Notes under the pieces: generated by a model | What the model was told of the DNA's origin: nothing | Database searches by the model: none | The model's input: only the letters and a program-made list of their open reading frames with translations | Part shown: positions 1 to 8,644 of the stretch, one piece after another | Layout: every line of letters begins with the position of its first letter | How positions within the stretch are numbered: position 1 is the stretch's first letter | From: an uncultured Saprospiraceae bacterium | GTDB lineage: Bacteria > Bacteroidota > Bacteroidia > Chitinophagales > Saprospiraceae | Assembly (NCBI GenBank): GCA_937969415.1 | Contig: CALBWK010000017.1 | Location: forward strand, 1-32,504 | Direction: 5' to 3' | DNA length: 32,504 nucleotides | Made by a program: the position numbers and the translations under genes

Positions 1-33
1 AAAAAAAGCCCAACCAAAACTTTGGCTGAGCTT
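1..33 (-). terminator. Rho-independent terminator of the sdhCAB operon
   Basis: Read on the minus strand just past the sdhB stop, an imperfect stem-loop (AGCTCAGCCAAA pairing with TTTGGTTGGGCT, with a couple of mismatches) is followed by seven T. The window edge cuts the T-tract, so its full length is unknown. Position and orientation fit the end of the sdh transcript. Confidence 0.7.
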
Positions 34-61
34 AATGAATACATTTTTCTAATAATCTTTA

Positions 62-817
62 TTAACTCTGGCCACCAAAGACAGTGCCTAGGTAGTATCT
101 GTTGAGGGCAGCGATGTTGTCTGTCGATATTTCTTTAGGACACTCTACTTCGCAAGCGCCTACATTAGAACATTTTCCAAAACCTTCTTTGTCCATTACA
201 CGGATCATATTCTTGACCCTTCTGCTGTGTTCCACTTTTCCTTGTGGCAACTTATTGAGGTGGTTGATCTTAGCAGAAGTGAAGAGCATCGCAGAGCCAT
301 TAGGGCAGGCAGCTACGCAAGCCCCACAACCTATACAGGTCGCAGAATCAAATGCCTCATCAGCATCTTGTTTTTCTACAGGTATAGCATTACCGTCTAC
401 GGCTTGTCCTGTGTTGACTGAGATATATCCACCTGCTTGTATGATAGAATCAAACGAAGATCTATCAACCGCCAAGTCCTTTATAACGGGGAAGGCCTTC
501 GCTCGGAAAGGCTCTATCGTGATGGTATCTCCATCCTTAAAGGCACGCATATGCAACTGACACGTCGTCGTCCCTGCTTGCTTACCATGTGGGCGGCCAT
601 TGATGACCATAGAACAAGCACCACAGATACCTTCTCTACAATCGTGCTCAAAGGCTACAGGATCTTCTTTCTTTTCTATGAGTTGCTGATTCAGTACATC
701 AAGCATTTCTAAGAAAGACATGTGCTCTTCTGCCTCAACTCTATAATTTTCGAAATGGCCATTGCTGCCATTATTTTTCTGTCTCCAGATTTTTAAAGTC
801 AGATTCATGCTACTCAT
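62..817 (-). CDS. sdhB: Succinate dehydrogenase/fumarate reductase iron-sulfur subunit
   Basis: This is the iron-sulfur subunit of complex II, carrying electrons from the flavoprotein to the membrane quinone site. In the 251 residues all three cluster motifs are visible: C60, C65, C68 and C86 for [2Fe-2S]; C161, C164, C167 plus C226 for [4Fe-4S]; and C171, C216, C222 for [3Fe-4S], matching the family pattern. The ATG lies one base after the sdhA stop, so the two are probably translationally coupled. A second ATG three codons in is an equally possible start. It is the last gene of sdhCAB. The direction in vivo (succinate oxidation or fumarate reduction) cannot be told from sequence. Confidence 0.95.
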   Translation of the reverse strand: MSSMNLTLKIWRQKNNGSNGHFENYRVEAEEHMSFLEMLDVLNQQLIEKKEDPVAFEHDCREGICGACSMVINGRPHGKQAGTTTCQLHMRAFKDGDTITIEPFRAKAFPVIKDLAVDRSSFDSIIQAGGYISVNTGQAVDGNAIPVEKQDADEAFDSATCIGCGACVAACPNGSAMLFTSAKINHLNKLPQGKVEHSRRVKNMIRVMDKEGFGKCSNVGACEVECPKEISTDNIAALNRYYLGTVFGGQS

Positions 818-818
818 G

Positions 819-2810
819 CTATTTGTATGATCTGGTTTTTAATTCAACATTTTCAAAAGTCAATTCTTCTTTGTGTAAGACAGGATTGTTGTCATCCCAC
901 TCCCACGCCGAGACGTAAGTGTACTCGGCATCGTTTCTTTTAGCCTCTCCATTTTCTGTAGACTCTTCTCTAAAGTGTCCACCACAAGACTCACCTCTAT
1001 CAAGGGCATCCACAGCAAAAAGTTCACCCAATTCTAAGAAGTCTGCAACTCTCGCTGCCTTTTCTAGCTCTGGATTAAATTCTTCCATCGTTCCCGGAAT
1101 ATAGACATCTGCGTAAAACTCTTTTCGCAATTCCCTGATCAACTCTCTACCCTTCTTGAGCCCATCTGCGTTACGGGACATACCACAGTACTCCCACATT
1201 ATCTTTCCTAGACGTCTATGGAAACTCTCTACAGATTGATTCCCTTTTATGCCCAAGAGGGCTTCAAGTCTATGTCTCGTTCTGTTTTCTGCTTCTACAA
1301 ACTCTGGCAAGTCATTGCTGATCTTGGGCTCTCTAATCTCGTGAGATAAGAACGTTCCGATTGTATATGGAATCACAAAGTATCCATCCGCCAGCCCTTG
1401 CATCAATGCTGATGCGCCGAGTCTATTGGCACCGTGATCAGAGAAGTTGGCTTCTCCGAGTGCAAAGAGCCCCGGGATATTGGTCTGCAGATTATAATCT
1501 ACCCACAATCCACCCATCGTGTAGTGTACCGCAGGAAATATTTTCATTGCTGTCTTGTATGGATTCTCTCCAGTAATCTTTTCGTACATCTGGAAGAGGT
1601 TACCATACTTCGCTTTGACGATCGCTTCTCCTAATTCTCTTATCTTGGTATCACTTGGATTATCAAGGCCTTGAGAGAAAGCTTCTGATTTGCCGTATCT
1701 CATAATGGCATCCGCAAAATCTAGATAAACGCCTAGACCTGTCTTAACCACACCTTTGCCTTCATCACTCGCTACCTTAGCCGCTCTGGAGGCAACATCT
1801 CTCGGCACGAGATTACCGAAGGCTGGATATCTTCTTTCTAAGTAGTAATCTCTATCCTCTTCAGCTAAGTCTTCTGCCCGCTTCTCACCACGTTGGATGG
1901 CTTGTGCATCTTCGACACTCTTTGGCACCCATACTCTACCGTCATTTCTGAGAGACTCTGACATCAGGGTCAACTTAGACTGATACTCACCTGAGACGGG
2001 TATACAGGTCGGGTGTATCTGTGTGTAACAAGGATTGGCAAAAAGTGCGCCTTGCTTCACTGATCTCCATGCAGCACTCACATTAGAGCCCATCGCATTG
2101 GTAGAGAGGTAAAAGACATTGCCGTATCCTCCTGTGGCCAATACCACACAGTGTGCAGCATGTCGCTCTAATTTTCCTGTCAATAAGTTTCTCGTGATGA
2201 TACCTCTTGCTTTGCCATCGACAACAACAAGGTCGAGCATCTCGTGACGGTTGTACATCTTTACCTGGCCCTTAGATATCTGTCTAGACAAGGCAGAGTA
2301 AGCGCCGATCAACAATTGCTGTCCCGTCTGTCCTCTAGCATAGAAAGTCCTAGACACTTGTACGCCACCGAAAGATCTATTGGCGAGGAGTCCTCCATAT
2401 TCTCTTGCAAAGGGTACACCTTGGGCAACAGCTTGATCGATTATTTCTGTGCTACATTCAGCTAATCTATAGACGTTGGCTTCACGTGATCTGTAGTCGC
2501 CACCTTTTATCGTATCATAGAAAAGTCTATAGATACTGTCTCCGTCATTCTGATAATTCTTAGCAGCATTGATACCCCCCTGTGCGGCGATACTGTGGGC
2601 TCTTCTCGGACTATCATGAAAAGTAAAGGCAGATACATTATAGCCCAACTCTCCCATCGTGGCTGCAGCAGAGGCACCTGCCAATCCTGTTCCGACGACG
2701 ATGACATCGAGTCTTCTTTTATTGTTAGGCGCGACGAGATTCATCGAGCCTCTATAGTTTTTCCACTTTTCAGCTAAATCGCCCGAAGGCACCTTGGCAT
2801 CTAGTTTCAT
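819..2810 (-). CDS. sdhA: Succinate dehydrogenase/fumarate reductase flavoprotein subunit
   Basis: Catalytic subunit of complex II, interconverting succinate and fumarate with covalently bound FAD. The 663-residue length is normal for the family. An N-terminal FAD-binding Rossmann motif ([10 protein letters not shown], about residues 38-47) is followed by [11 protein letters not shown], whose H72 is the expected covalent FAD attachment site. Further on are the substrate-site segment around QIHPTC and the [16 protein letters not shown] region of the FAD domain. It lies 36 bp after sdhC and 1 bp before sdhB. The length and the pairing with a single fused cytochrome b subunit suggest the B-type complex II (Bacillus/Wolinella-like). 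Confidence 0.96.
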   Translation of the reverse strand: MKLDAKVPSGDLAEKWKNYRGSMNLVAPNNKRRLDVIVVGTGLAGASAAATMGELGYNVSAFTFHDSPRRAHSIAAQGGINAAKNYQNDGDSIYRLFYDTIKGGDYRSREANVYRLAECSTEIIDQAVAQGVPFAREYGGLLANRSFGGVQVSRTFYARGQTGQQLLIGAYSALSRQISKGQVKMYNRHEMLDLVVVDGKARGIITRNLLTGKLERHAAHCVVLATGGYGNVFYLSTNAMGSNVSAAWRSVKQGALFANPCYTQIHPTCIPVSGEYQSKLTLMSESLRNDGRVWVPKSVEDAQAIQRGEKRAEDLAEEDRDYYLERRYPAFGNLVPRDVASRAAKVASDEGKGVVKTGLGVYLDFADAIMRYGKSEAFSQGLDNPSDTKIRELGEAIVKAKYGNLFQMYEKITGENPYKTAMKIFPAVHYTMGGLWVDYNLQTNIPGLFALGEANFSDHGANRLGASALMQGLADGYFVIPYTIGTFLSHEIREPKISNDLPEFVEAENRTRHRLEALLGIKGNQSVESFHRRLGKIMWEYCGMSRNADGLKKGRELIRELRKEFYADVYIPGTMEEFNPELEKAARVADFLELGELFAVDALDRGESCGGHFREESTENGEAKRNDAEYTYVSAWEWDDNNPVLHKEELTFENVELKTRSYK

Positions 2811-2846
2811 AGCGTATATATTTTATGACCGAGAGGTCCTTTTTTA

Positions 2847-3536
2847 TTAATAATTAGCGGCATCCTTAACCAATACCCATAGAGGGATTATCGCATAAGC
2901 CAGCGGTATCAATATCGAAATACTGAGACCTACTAGCTTGATAAGTGGCGTATACTTCTTATGTCTCAATCCTAGTGTCGTAAAAGCACTCTGAAAGCCG
3001 TGTAAAAGGTGCAAAGCCAAAGCCACAAGGCCTACTAGATAAATGATGACTATCCAAATGTTCTGAAAGGCGGTGTAGACTCTGCCATAGAGATCTTTCA
3101 TCTCGACACCATCATAGGTCACCATTGCGATGCTATCTGTAAACTTCATCTTAAACCAGAAATCACCCATATGGACACAGAGGAAGAATAGAATCAGTAG
3201 GCCCAAAAGCCCCATATTCTTAGACATCCACGAGCCATTATCATTGGTAGAGACAGCATATTTACTGCCTTTGGCCTTTTTATTCTCTAACCAAATTAGG
3301 ATACCCTGGACCGCATGCAGGAGAATACCTGCGTACAAGCCAATAGAAATAAACTTGATGAGGGGATTGGTCGTCATAAATTTGGCGTACACATTGAAGG
3401 CTTGACCGCCATCTGGTACGAGTAACTGTAGATTTCCTAGGAGATGAATCACAAGAAAACTAACGAGAAAGAGACCAGTGAGACTCATAACCAGCTTTTT
3501 GCCGATGCTCGAGGTCAGAAAATTGATTATCCACAT
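2847..3536 (-). CDS. sdhC: Succinate dehydrogenase cytochrome b subunit, fused one-chain type
   Basis: Membrane anchor of complex II. About five hydrophobic segments and conserved histidines (H31 in VIHLLGN, H74 in LLHAVQG, H122 in CVHMGDF, H176/H179 in LHLLHGF, numbered from the chosen start) fit a diheme B-type anchor that replaces separate SdhC and SdhD. An in-frame ATG lies 27 bp upstream (3563), but a TANNTTTG promoter box ends only 2 bp before it, so transcription would begin inside that codon region. I therefore prefer the ATG at 3536, which starts MWIINFLTSSIGKKL like family members. The longer form would be 238 residues. First gene of sdhCAB. Confidence 0.92.
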   Translation of the reverse strand: MWIINFLTSSIGKKLVMSLTGLFLVSFLVIHLLGNLQLLVPDGGQAFNVYAKFMTTNPLIKFISIGLYAGILLHAVQGILIWLENKKAKGSKYAVSTNDNGSWMSKNMGLLGLLILFFLCVHMGDFWFKMKFTDSIAMVTYDGVEMKDLYGRVYTAFQNIWIVIIYLVGLVALALHLLHGFQSAFTTLGLRHKKYTPLIKLVGLSISILIPLAYAIIPLWVLVKDAANY

Positions 3537-3564
3537 GAATAGATAGGGTTTGTTTTGCTTCATC

Positions 3565-3591
3565 CAAAAATACGGAATGGGTATAAAACAA
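3565..3591 (-). promoter_or_regulatory. Bacteroidota-type promoter of sdhCAB
   Basis: On the minus strand TTG (3591-3589), a 16-base spacer and TATTTTTG (3572-3565) match the known Bacteroidota sigma-A pattern TTG...TANNTTTG. The predicted transcript start, about 5-8 bases downstream, falls near 3558, which supports the shorter sdhC start. Confidence 0.55.
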
Positions 3592-3732
3592 GTGCCGATT
3601 CCACTATTTAGACTAAATCTAGATATGTAGTTTGGCTATTGGCGCACTAACCATAAAGCACAGAGAAAGGCTACTTCCCTTTAAAATAGCCTATATTTAA
3701 TTCACTTCACTTAATAGAAACAACTTATAGCT

Positions 3733-6438
3733 ATGAGAATCGCAGCCCTACTAGCCCTATTGCTCTTTTCACTAATGTCCTATGGTCAAGATGTTGACAT
3801 TCCAGACGCCAATTTTTTAGCGGCTTTGATAAGCGCAAATGTGGATCTCAATGGCGACGGAACCATCCAAGCATCTGAAGCCGCTGCAGTCGAAGAACTA
3901 AATATCAGTAACGAAGGCATTACAAATTTGACAGGCATAGCAGCATTTACAGAAATGACCAAGCTAAAATGCAATAGGAATGAACTGACGGAAGTGGATC
4001 TGACGATGAACCCTAAAATCGGAATTCTTGACATATCTCATAACCAACTGTCTGAAATAGACTTATCACAGAACACAGATCTGTATCTTCTCTACATATT
4101 CAACAATAACCTTACTGAATTAGATCTGTCTGGACTTGGCATCAATCAAGTCGAGTGCAACGACAATCAACTCACCTCTCTAGACCTCTCAGGCAATCCT
4201 AACCTTTTTGTTGTGCAGTGCTATAACAATGATCTTACAGAACTCGACCTAAGCGACAATTCTAATATATCTCGTATACTTTGTCGCAATAATGAATTGA
4301 CACATTTAGACCTCAATCACTTAGACAGACTCGCTACATTGTCCTGCGATAACAATACACTCTCAGCATTAGACATTAGTAGCAATCTAAATCTTGAAGA
4401 AGTTAGTGCTGATGAAAATATGTTAACAGGACAATTCGATTGCTCATCGAATTCCAGCTTATTAGACTTGTCTGTAAAAAATAATGAGATCTCAGATATC
4501 CTATTCCCTACTACTCATTTTCTTGCATCTGTAGCCTGCAGCTTTAATCAAATCAAAAACTTAGACCTGAGCACCCTTAGCGAACTAAGACTTCTTGAGG
4601 CCAGCCACAACTTATTAGAAGAAATAGTTTTTCCCGAAGAAAGTTTTCTAGACATAGTAGACCTTTCTTTTAATCAACTAGAATCTTTTGACGTACCGCC
4701 TACAAGTTTTATGTCAACGCTTAACATTCAACAAAATTCAATATCCGCTCTAGATCTATCTGCCGTAGATGACATAGCGTTTGTAATTGCAGGCCCCTTG
4801 GACTACCTTAACCTTACTAAGGTTAAAGTTGATTTCTTAGATGTATCCACAGACAATTTTCTAATTGTCTGCGAAGACACAGATGAAGTCCAATTACTTC
4901 AGAATTCTCCCTGGTATCTACAGAATGAAGAAAGTGTTACAATAATCGAAGAATGTTTATTTCCATTAGACTTTATCTTTGAAGGATCTAGACTCGAAGG
5001 AGAAATCAGATATGATGTATCAGGAACTTGCGATGAGAATTCTAATCTCATTGATGGAATTCTTCAGTTAGATTTTCAATTGGATTCTGCCGCTTACACA
5101 GTGAGTAGCTTTGACCAGGGCGGAATTATAGATATTCCTGCTCCATCTGGGGCCTACTCTATAGTGCCAGTTCTGCCTAATAGTTCTGCCTTTACTGTAG
5201 ACCCAGCATTAGTCCATCTCGACGTGAGTCCGTTAGAAATCATTACCCAAGACTTTTGCATCAGCCCTAACGGGTCTCCACATACAGATGTCGTTGTAAA
5301 AATAATTCCAGTTGATATTCCAAGACCGGGTTTTGAATCTATATACAGAATATACTACCGAAACTTAGGCAACGTACCTGCATCTGGTGAACTAAAATTT
5401 AGATATGATGAAACGCTGGTAACATTTGTAAGCTCTAATCCGATAGCAGAAGAAAACCCAGGTCAACTAGATCTCCTTTTTACTGACTTACAGCCTCTTG
5501 AAGAGAGACTATGGACAGTCGTACTCAGACTTAACTCTCCTATGGATATGCCTCCACTCAACGATGGAGACATCCTAGAATTCAAAGTGCAACCTATAGT
5601 GCAAGGTATAAATAGGACAGTACCTTTTTGTCTAGAAGAAACGCTGGTAAATTCTTTTGATCCCAATGACAAGCGTTGCCTACAAGGAGAATTCTTATTG
5701 GACTCTCTACTAGGTCAATCCTTAGATTATATGATCCGCTTTGAGAATACTGGCACTGCGGATGCCATCAACATAGTAATTAGAGATGTGATAGACACGA
5801 CAGTATTTGACATAACGTCCCTACAACTAGTAGACAGCTCTAATCCTGTCGATCTATTCATTCAAGATAATGAAGCTGTATTTTCTTTTGCAGAAATCAA
5901 CTTGCCATTTGCTATCGGCGAAAACGAAGGCTATGTTGTCTTCGAAATTGAAACACGTTCCGACTTAGAACCCGGAGATATTATCTCAAATGCCGCAGAA
6001 ATATTCTTTGATTTCAACTTCCCGATTGTCACCGAAACCTATGATGTAGAAGTGGTTACTGATGCAGATGGTGACGGCTATCACAATGCCGAAGATTGTG
6101 ACGACAACAATCCAGATATCAATCCCGAAGCCAATGAAGTAGCGGGTAGCGGTATCGATTCTAATTGTGATGGATTATTGACGACATCGACCTCTGATCT
6201 CGAAGAAGAACTTCCCTTTAACCTCTATCCTATACCTGCTGAGTCAGTACTTTATTTTTCTTCAGAGACTTTGACGAATTATCAACTTAGCTTGTATGAT
6301 CTTCAAGGTAGAATGCTACTTCAGCAAAATGATGGATCTACGATAGATGTTTCGGTTATTACGACTGGCACTTATATGCTGAGAGTTGTTGACCTTACCA
6401 ATATGAAGCCCTATCAAGTGATGGTGATGATACGCTAG
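3733..6438 (+). CDS. Secreted leucine-rich-repeat protein with T9SS sorting tail
   Basis: A 901-residue exported protein, probably surface-attached or released; no catalytic site is visible. Residues 1-19 form a signal peptide ending near SYGQ. An EF-hand-like loop (DLNGDGTIQASE, about 35-46) follows, then roughly a dozen leucine-rich repeats with the pattern LTELDLSxNxxL (about 50-350). Residues about 510-780 look like one or two immunoglobulin-like/DUF11-type modules containing the FDPNDK signature common in secreted Bacteroidota proteins. Residues about 777-815 are a MopE-like, calcium-binding-type segment (DADGDGYHNAEDCDD). The last ~75 residues are a type IX secretion sorting domain. Likely role, by inference: adhesion or polymer binding. 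It is single-gene, ends in its own terminator, and is transcribed away from sdhCAB. Confidence 0.88.
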   Translation: MRIAALLALLLFSLMSYGQDVDIPDANFLAALISANVDLNGDGTIQASEAAAVEELNISNEGITNLTGIAAFTEMTKLKCNRNELTEVDLTMNPKIGILDISHNQLSEIDLSQNTDLYLLYIFNNNLTELDLSGLGINQVECNDNQLTSLDLSGNPNLFVVQCYNNDLTELDLSDNSNISRILCRNNELTHLDLNHLDRLATLSCDNNTLSALDISSNLNLEEVSADENMLTGQFDCSSNSSLLDLSVKNNEISDILFPTTHFLASVACSFNQIKNLDLSTLSELRLLEASHNLLEEIVFPEESFLDIVDLSFNQLESFDVPPTSFMSTLNIQQNSISALDLSAVDDIAFVIAGPLDYLNLTKVKVDFLDVSTDNFLIVCEDTDEVQLLQNSPWYLQNEESVTIIEECLFPLDFIFEGSRLEGEIRYDVSGTCDENSNLIDGILQLDFQLDSAAYTVSSFDQGGIIDIPAPSGAYSIVPVLPNSSAFTVDPALVHLDVSPLEIITQDFCISPNGSPHTDVVVKIIPVDIPRPGFESIYRIYYRNLGNVPASGELKFRYDETLVTFVSSNPIAEENPGQLDLLFTDLQPLEERLWTVVLRLNSPMDMPPLNDGDILEFKVQPIVQGINRTVPFCLEETLVNSFDPNDKRCLQGEFLLDSLLGQSLDYMIRFENTGTADAINIVIRDVIDTTVFDITSLQLVDSSNPVDLFIQDNEAVFSFAEINLPFAIGENEGYVVFEIETRSDLEPGDIISNAAEIFFDFNFPIVTETYDVEVVTDADGDGYHNAEDCDDNNPDINPEANEVAGSGIDSNCDGLLTTSTSDLEEELPFNLYPIPAESVLYFSSETLTNYQLSLYDLQGRMLLQQNDGSTIDVSVITTGTYMLRVVDLTNMKPYQVMVMIR

Positions 6439-6458
6439 AAAACAGTATCTATTCCGAT

Positions 6459-6484
6459 AGGCTCCTCGCACTCGAGCCTTTTTG
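6459..6484 (+). terminator. Terminator of the LRR protein gene
   Basis: AGGCTC (6459-6464) pairs perfectly with GAGCCT (6474-6479), with a 9-base loop and a run of five T. It lies 21 bp after the stop codon. Confidence 0.7.
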
Positions 6485-6660
6485 TCAGAATTAGGATTTT
6501 TAGGCTTAGGGGATTATAGGATTTGTGATTTCAAAATAATCAGACTCTCGAGAAGAGCCCCCACTATGCACTATGCACTAATCAACTATGCACTAAAAAG
6601 CGCAGCCCAAGAGCAGAGCCCCAACTATGCACTAAAAGGCCTAGCTCACGTGCAGAGCCA
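6482..6660 (+). repeat. Dispersed intergenic repeat, copy R1
   Basis: Non-coding spacer between two convergent genes. It opens with TGTCAGAATTAGGATT (6483-6498), continues with degenerate AGGATT/TTAGG units, and holds four copies of CTATGCACTA (6564, 6571, 6586, 6625). A GCAGAGCC-type spacer recurs between the later copies. The same two blocks, in the same order, occur on the opposite strand at 31054-31192, and the first block again at 32098-32140. The short ORF through it is a by-product of the repeat. Confidence 0.7.
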
Positions 6661-6665
6661 AAAAC

Positions 6666-8126
6666 CTACCTCTCCGGTATCGCCTTCAACACTTCAATCA
6701 AGTACCCCCAATATTTCTGCACCGAACTAATCTGTACCCTTTCATCAGGGCTGTGGGCACCGCGGATATTGGGACCAAAAGAAATCATATCCATATCAGG
6801 ATAATTGGTGCCGATGATGCCACACTCCAAGCCCGCGTGGCAAGCATTGACGTGTGGTTTCTCACTGAAGAGTCGCTCATAGGTTTCGCTCATTAACTTG
6901 ATAATGGGTGCGGAAGGCTTGGGTGTCCAGCCGGGGTAAGCACCGCCAGTTGTGACTTGAGCACCCATCAACTCGAAAGCAGAACGGATGGCCATTTCGA
7001 GATCATCTTTTTCGCTATCGACACTACTTCTTGTTAAGCACAATATCTCATAGCGTCCCTCTTGGAGTAAGACTCTAGCGAGATTATTGGAAGTCTGCAC
7101 AAGGTCTTCAATATCAGGACTCATTCTGTAGATGCCATTAGGGCAAGCATAGGCCGCCCGCAACAACTGTAGCGTAAAATCCGGAGCAGCAGCCTTGACT
7201 GCTCTGTCTTGAGACTCTAGGGTCACTTCAATTTCTGGATCTGTAGTGCCGTACTCAGCTTTGAGAACAGCTCTAAAGTCATTGACGATCTCTTTTAATT
7301 TGTTCTGCTCCTTACTAGGTACAGAAACAATCATCTGAGATTCCCTAGGGATAGCATTTCTAAGACCGCCACCATCTATAGTTGTTATGAGTGGATTGAG
7401 TTCGTCGTTCAGTTGAGCCAGCAATCTGTTCATCAACTTATTGGCATTGCCTCTGCCGAGATGGATATCCATTCCAGAGTGACCACCTGTTAATCCCTTA
7501 ATCCTAATCTTAGCAGTATTGTAACCCGTAGGCACATCAACTTCTCTGTACATACCTGTGGCCGTAATATCCACGCCACCTGCACAACCTATGGTCAACT
7601 CTCTATCATCTTCTGTATCTAGATTCAATAAGATCGTACCGGTCAAGAGGCCTCCCTTAAGACCTAGCGCTCCCGTCATACCCGTCTCTTCATCTATTGT
7701 AAAGAGGGCTTCTATAGCAGGATGGGCGATATCCTTAGAAGCCAGCAAAGCCATAATCGTTGCAACGCCAATTCCATTGTCAGCGCCGAGTGTCGTGCCT
7801 TCTGCTCGGACCCAATCGCCATCTATCAGCATCTTTATCCCTTCTGTATCAAAATCAAAAGTGGTATCTCCATTCTTCTGATGGACCATATCAAGATGAC
7901 TTTGCATCACGATAGTCTGTCTGCTTTCCATTCCAGCGCTAGCAGCTTTCTTAATGATGACATTGCCGATCTCATCCGTCATTGTCTCTAGGCCTAGCCC
8001 CTTACCGAAGTCTATCATAAACTGTATCACTCTCTCTTCTTTCTTAGAGGCACGCGGTACAGCATTGAGAGCGGCAAAGTTGGCCCACATAGCTTGGGGC
8101 TCGAGAGTATTTATTGAGTTGGACAT
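6666..8126 (-). CDS. pepD: Aminoacyl-histidine dipeptidase, M20 family
   Basis: Cytosolic zinc dipeptidase (beta-Ala-His/Xaa-His dipeptidase, M20C), 486 residues, the usual length. Metal and catalytic motifs: MQSHLDMVHQ with H77 and D79, TLGADNGIG with D116, and IDEETG with the E146/E147 pair. A lid domain is inserted between the two halves of the catalytic domain, as in the family. The reading frame is open further upstream to a TTG at 8147, but that codon overlaps a TATATTTG promoter box, and the ATG at 8126 aligns with PepD starts, so ATG is chosen. Convergent with the LRR gene across repeat R1; monocistronic. Confidence 0.92.
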   Translation of the reverse strand: MSNSINTLEPQAMWANFAALNAVPRASKKEERVIQFMIDFGKGLGLETMTDEIGNVIIKKAASAGMESRQTIVMQSHLDMVHQKNGDTTFDFDTEGIKMLIDGDWVRAEGTTLGADNGIGVATIMALLASKDIAHPAIEALFTIDEETGMTGALGLKGGLLTGTILLNLDTEDDRELTIGCAGGVDITATGMYREVDVPTGYNTAKIRIKGLTGGHSGMDIHLGRGNANKLMNRLLAQLNDELNPLITTIDGGGLRNAIPRESQMIVSVPSKEQNKLKEIVNDFRAVLKAEYGTTDPEIEVTLESQDRAVKAAAPDFTLQLLRAAYACPNGIYRMSPDIEDLVQTSNNLARVLLQEGRYEILCLTRSSVDSEKDDLEMAIRSAFELMGAQVTTGGAYPGWTPKPSAPIIKLMSETYERLFSEKPHVNACHAGLECGIIGTNYPDMDMISFGPNIRGAHSPDERVQISSVQKYWGYLIEVLKAIPER

Positions 8127-8144
8127 AGTTGTAGGTTGTATCGA

Positions 8145-8152
8145 CAAATATA
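8145..8152 (-). promoter_or_regulatory. Probable -7 promoter box of pepD
   Basis: TATATTTG on the minus strand matches TANNTTTG exactly. A clear upstream TTG is missing at the expected distance. A start near 8139 would leave a leader of about 13 bases before the pepD ATG. Confidence 0.4.
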
Positions 8153-8231
8153 GGTGTTCAGCATTGCAGATACTTCCTGAATTTCATAAAGATCAATAAA
8201 GAAATAAAATTGTGTATAAACTGTAACTACT

Positions 8232-8466
8232 ATGAAAATTAATCTCGTCGAGATAGGTAACGATAAAGGATTGAAGCTACCCAAAGTAATACTTGAAGAA
8301 ATATCAGATAAAGGACTCAGTAGAACTAAATCTAAAAGAGGGCTATATAGAGTTGAGACCTATCCATAAGCCAAGAGCTAACTGGTCAGATCAATTAACC
8401 AAGATGGTAACTGACCCTGATGAGGTGTCTCTACTTCCTGACTTTTTTGAGAACAATAAGCATTAA
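8232..8466 (+). pseudogene. MazE-like (AbrB-fold) antitoxin, broken by a single frameshift
   Basis: Two overlapping frames together spell one complete MazE-type antitoxin of about 77 residues. Frame 1 starts at ATG 8232 with MKINLVEIGNDKGLKLPKV, the SpoVT/AbrB DNA-binding hairpin, and runs to a stop at 8367-8369. Frame 2 (stop 8464-8466) continues with VELNLKEGYIELRPIHKPR, then a WSDQLTKM segment and a tail LLPDFFENN typical of MazE toxin-binding ends. Removing one G from the GG at 8313-8314 joins them as ISDKDSVELNL. A MazF toxin would normally follow directly; the 178 bp downstream up to the next gene hold none. So this is an orphan, probably decayed antitoxin. A sequencing error could mimic the frameshift but not the absence of the toxin. 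Confidence 0.8.
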
Positions 8467-8528
8467 TCAATATAAATAAGTGCCCAAACTTATTCTATCA
8501 CACATTAAACACAAATACAACTCCTTTT

Positions 8529-8566
8529 CATTCTGACCGCAGCCTAAGCGGAGTAGAAGAATCTCC
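8529..8566. repeat. Possible small dispersed palindromic element
   Basis: The stretch from CATTCTGACCG to GAAGAATCTCC contains two small stems (CCGC/GCGG and GGAG/CTCC). From memory, similar CATTCTGAGCG...GAAGAATCTC sequences are scattered in intergenic DNA of many bacteria. Only one copy is seen here, so the call is weak. The rest of 8467-8644 is AT-rich with no gene visible; an inverted repeat AAATAATT/AATTATTT (8633-8650) spans the next gene's stop codon. Confidence 0.3.
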
Positions 8567-8644
8567 GTTCTCGAAATGAGAAAACTTTTTTGGAATTAAA
8601 CTCTTCGATTATTTTTTAGAGAGTAACTAAGTAAATAATTTGAA

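Noticed and set aside
102-712. Several plus-strand ORFs inside sdhB
   Set aside because: Antisense shadows of a gene with complete cluster motifs; no family-like sequence.
6564-6640. Repeated CTATGCACTA units considered as a CRISPR array
   Set aside because: Units are only 10 bp, partly overlapping, without regular unique spacers, and no cas genes are present.
6482-6730. 82-codon ORF through repeat R1
   Set aside because: Its sequence comes from the repeat and it overlaps the 3' end of pepD; the similar ORF at R2 is explained the same way.
8467-8644. Searched for a MazF/PemK toxin after the broken antitoxin
   Set aside because: No frame of adequate length or with the MazF start pattern is present; only AT-rich sequence and small inverted repeats.
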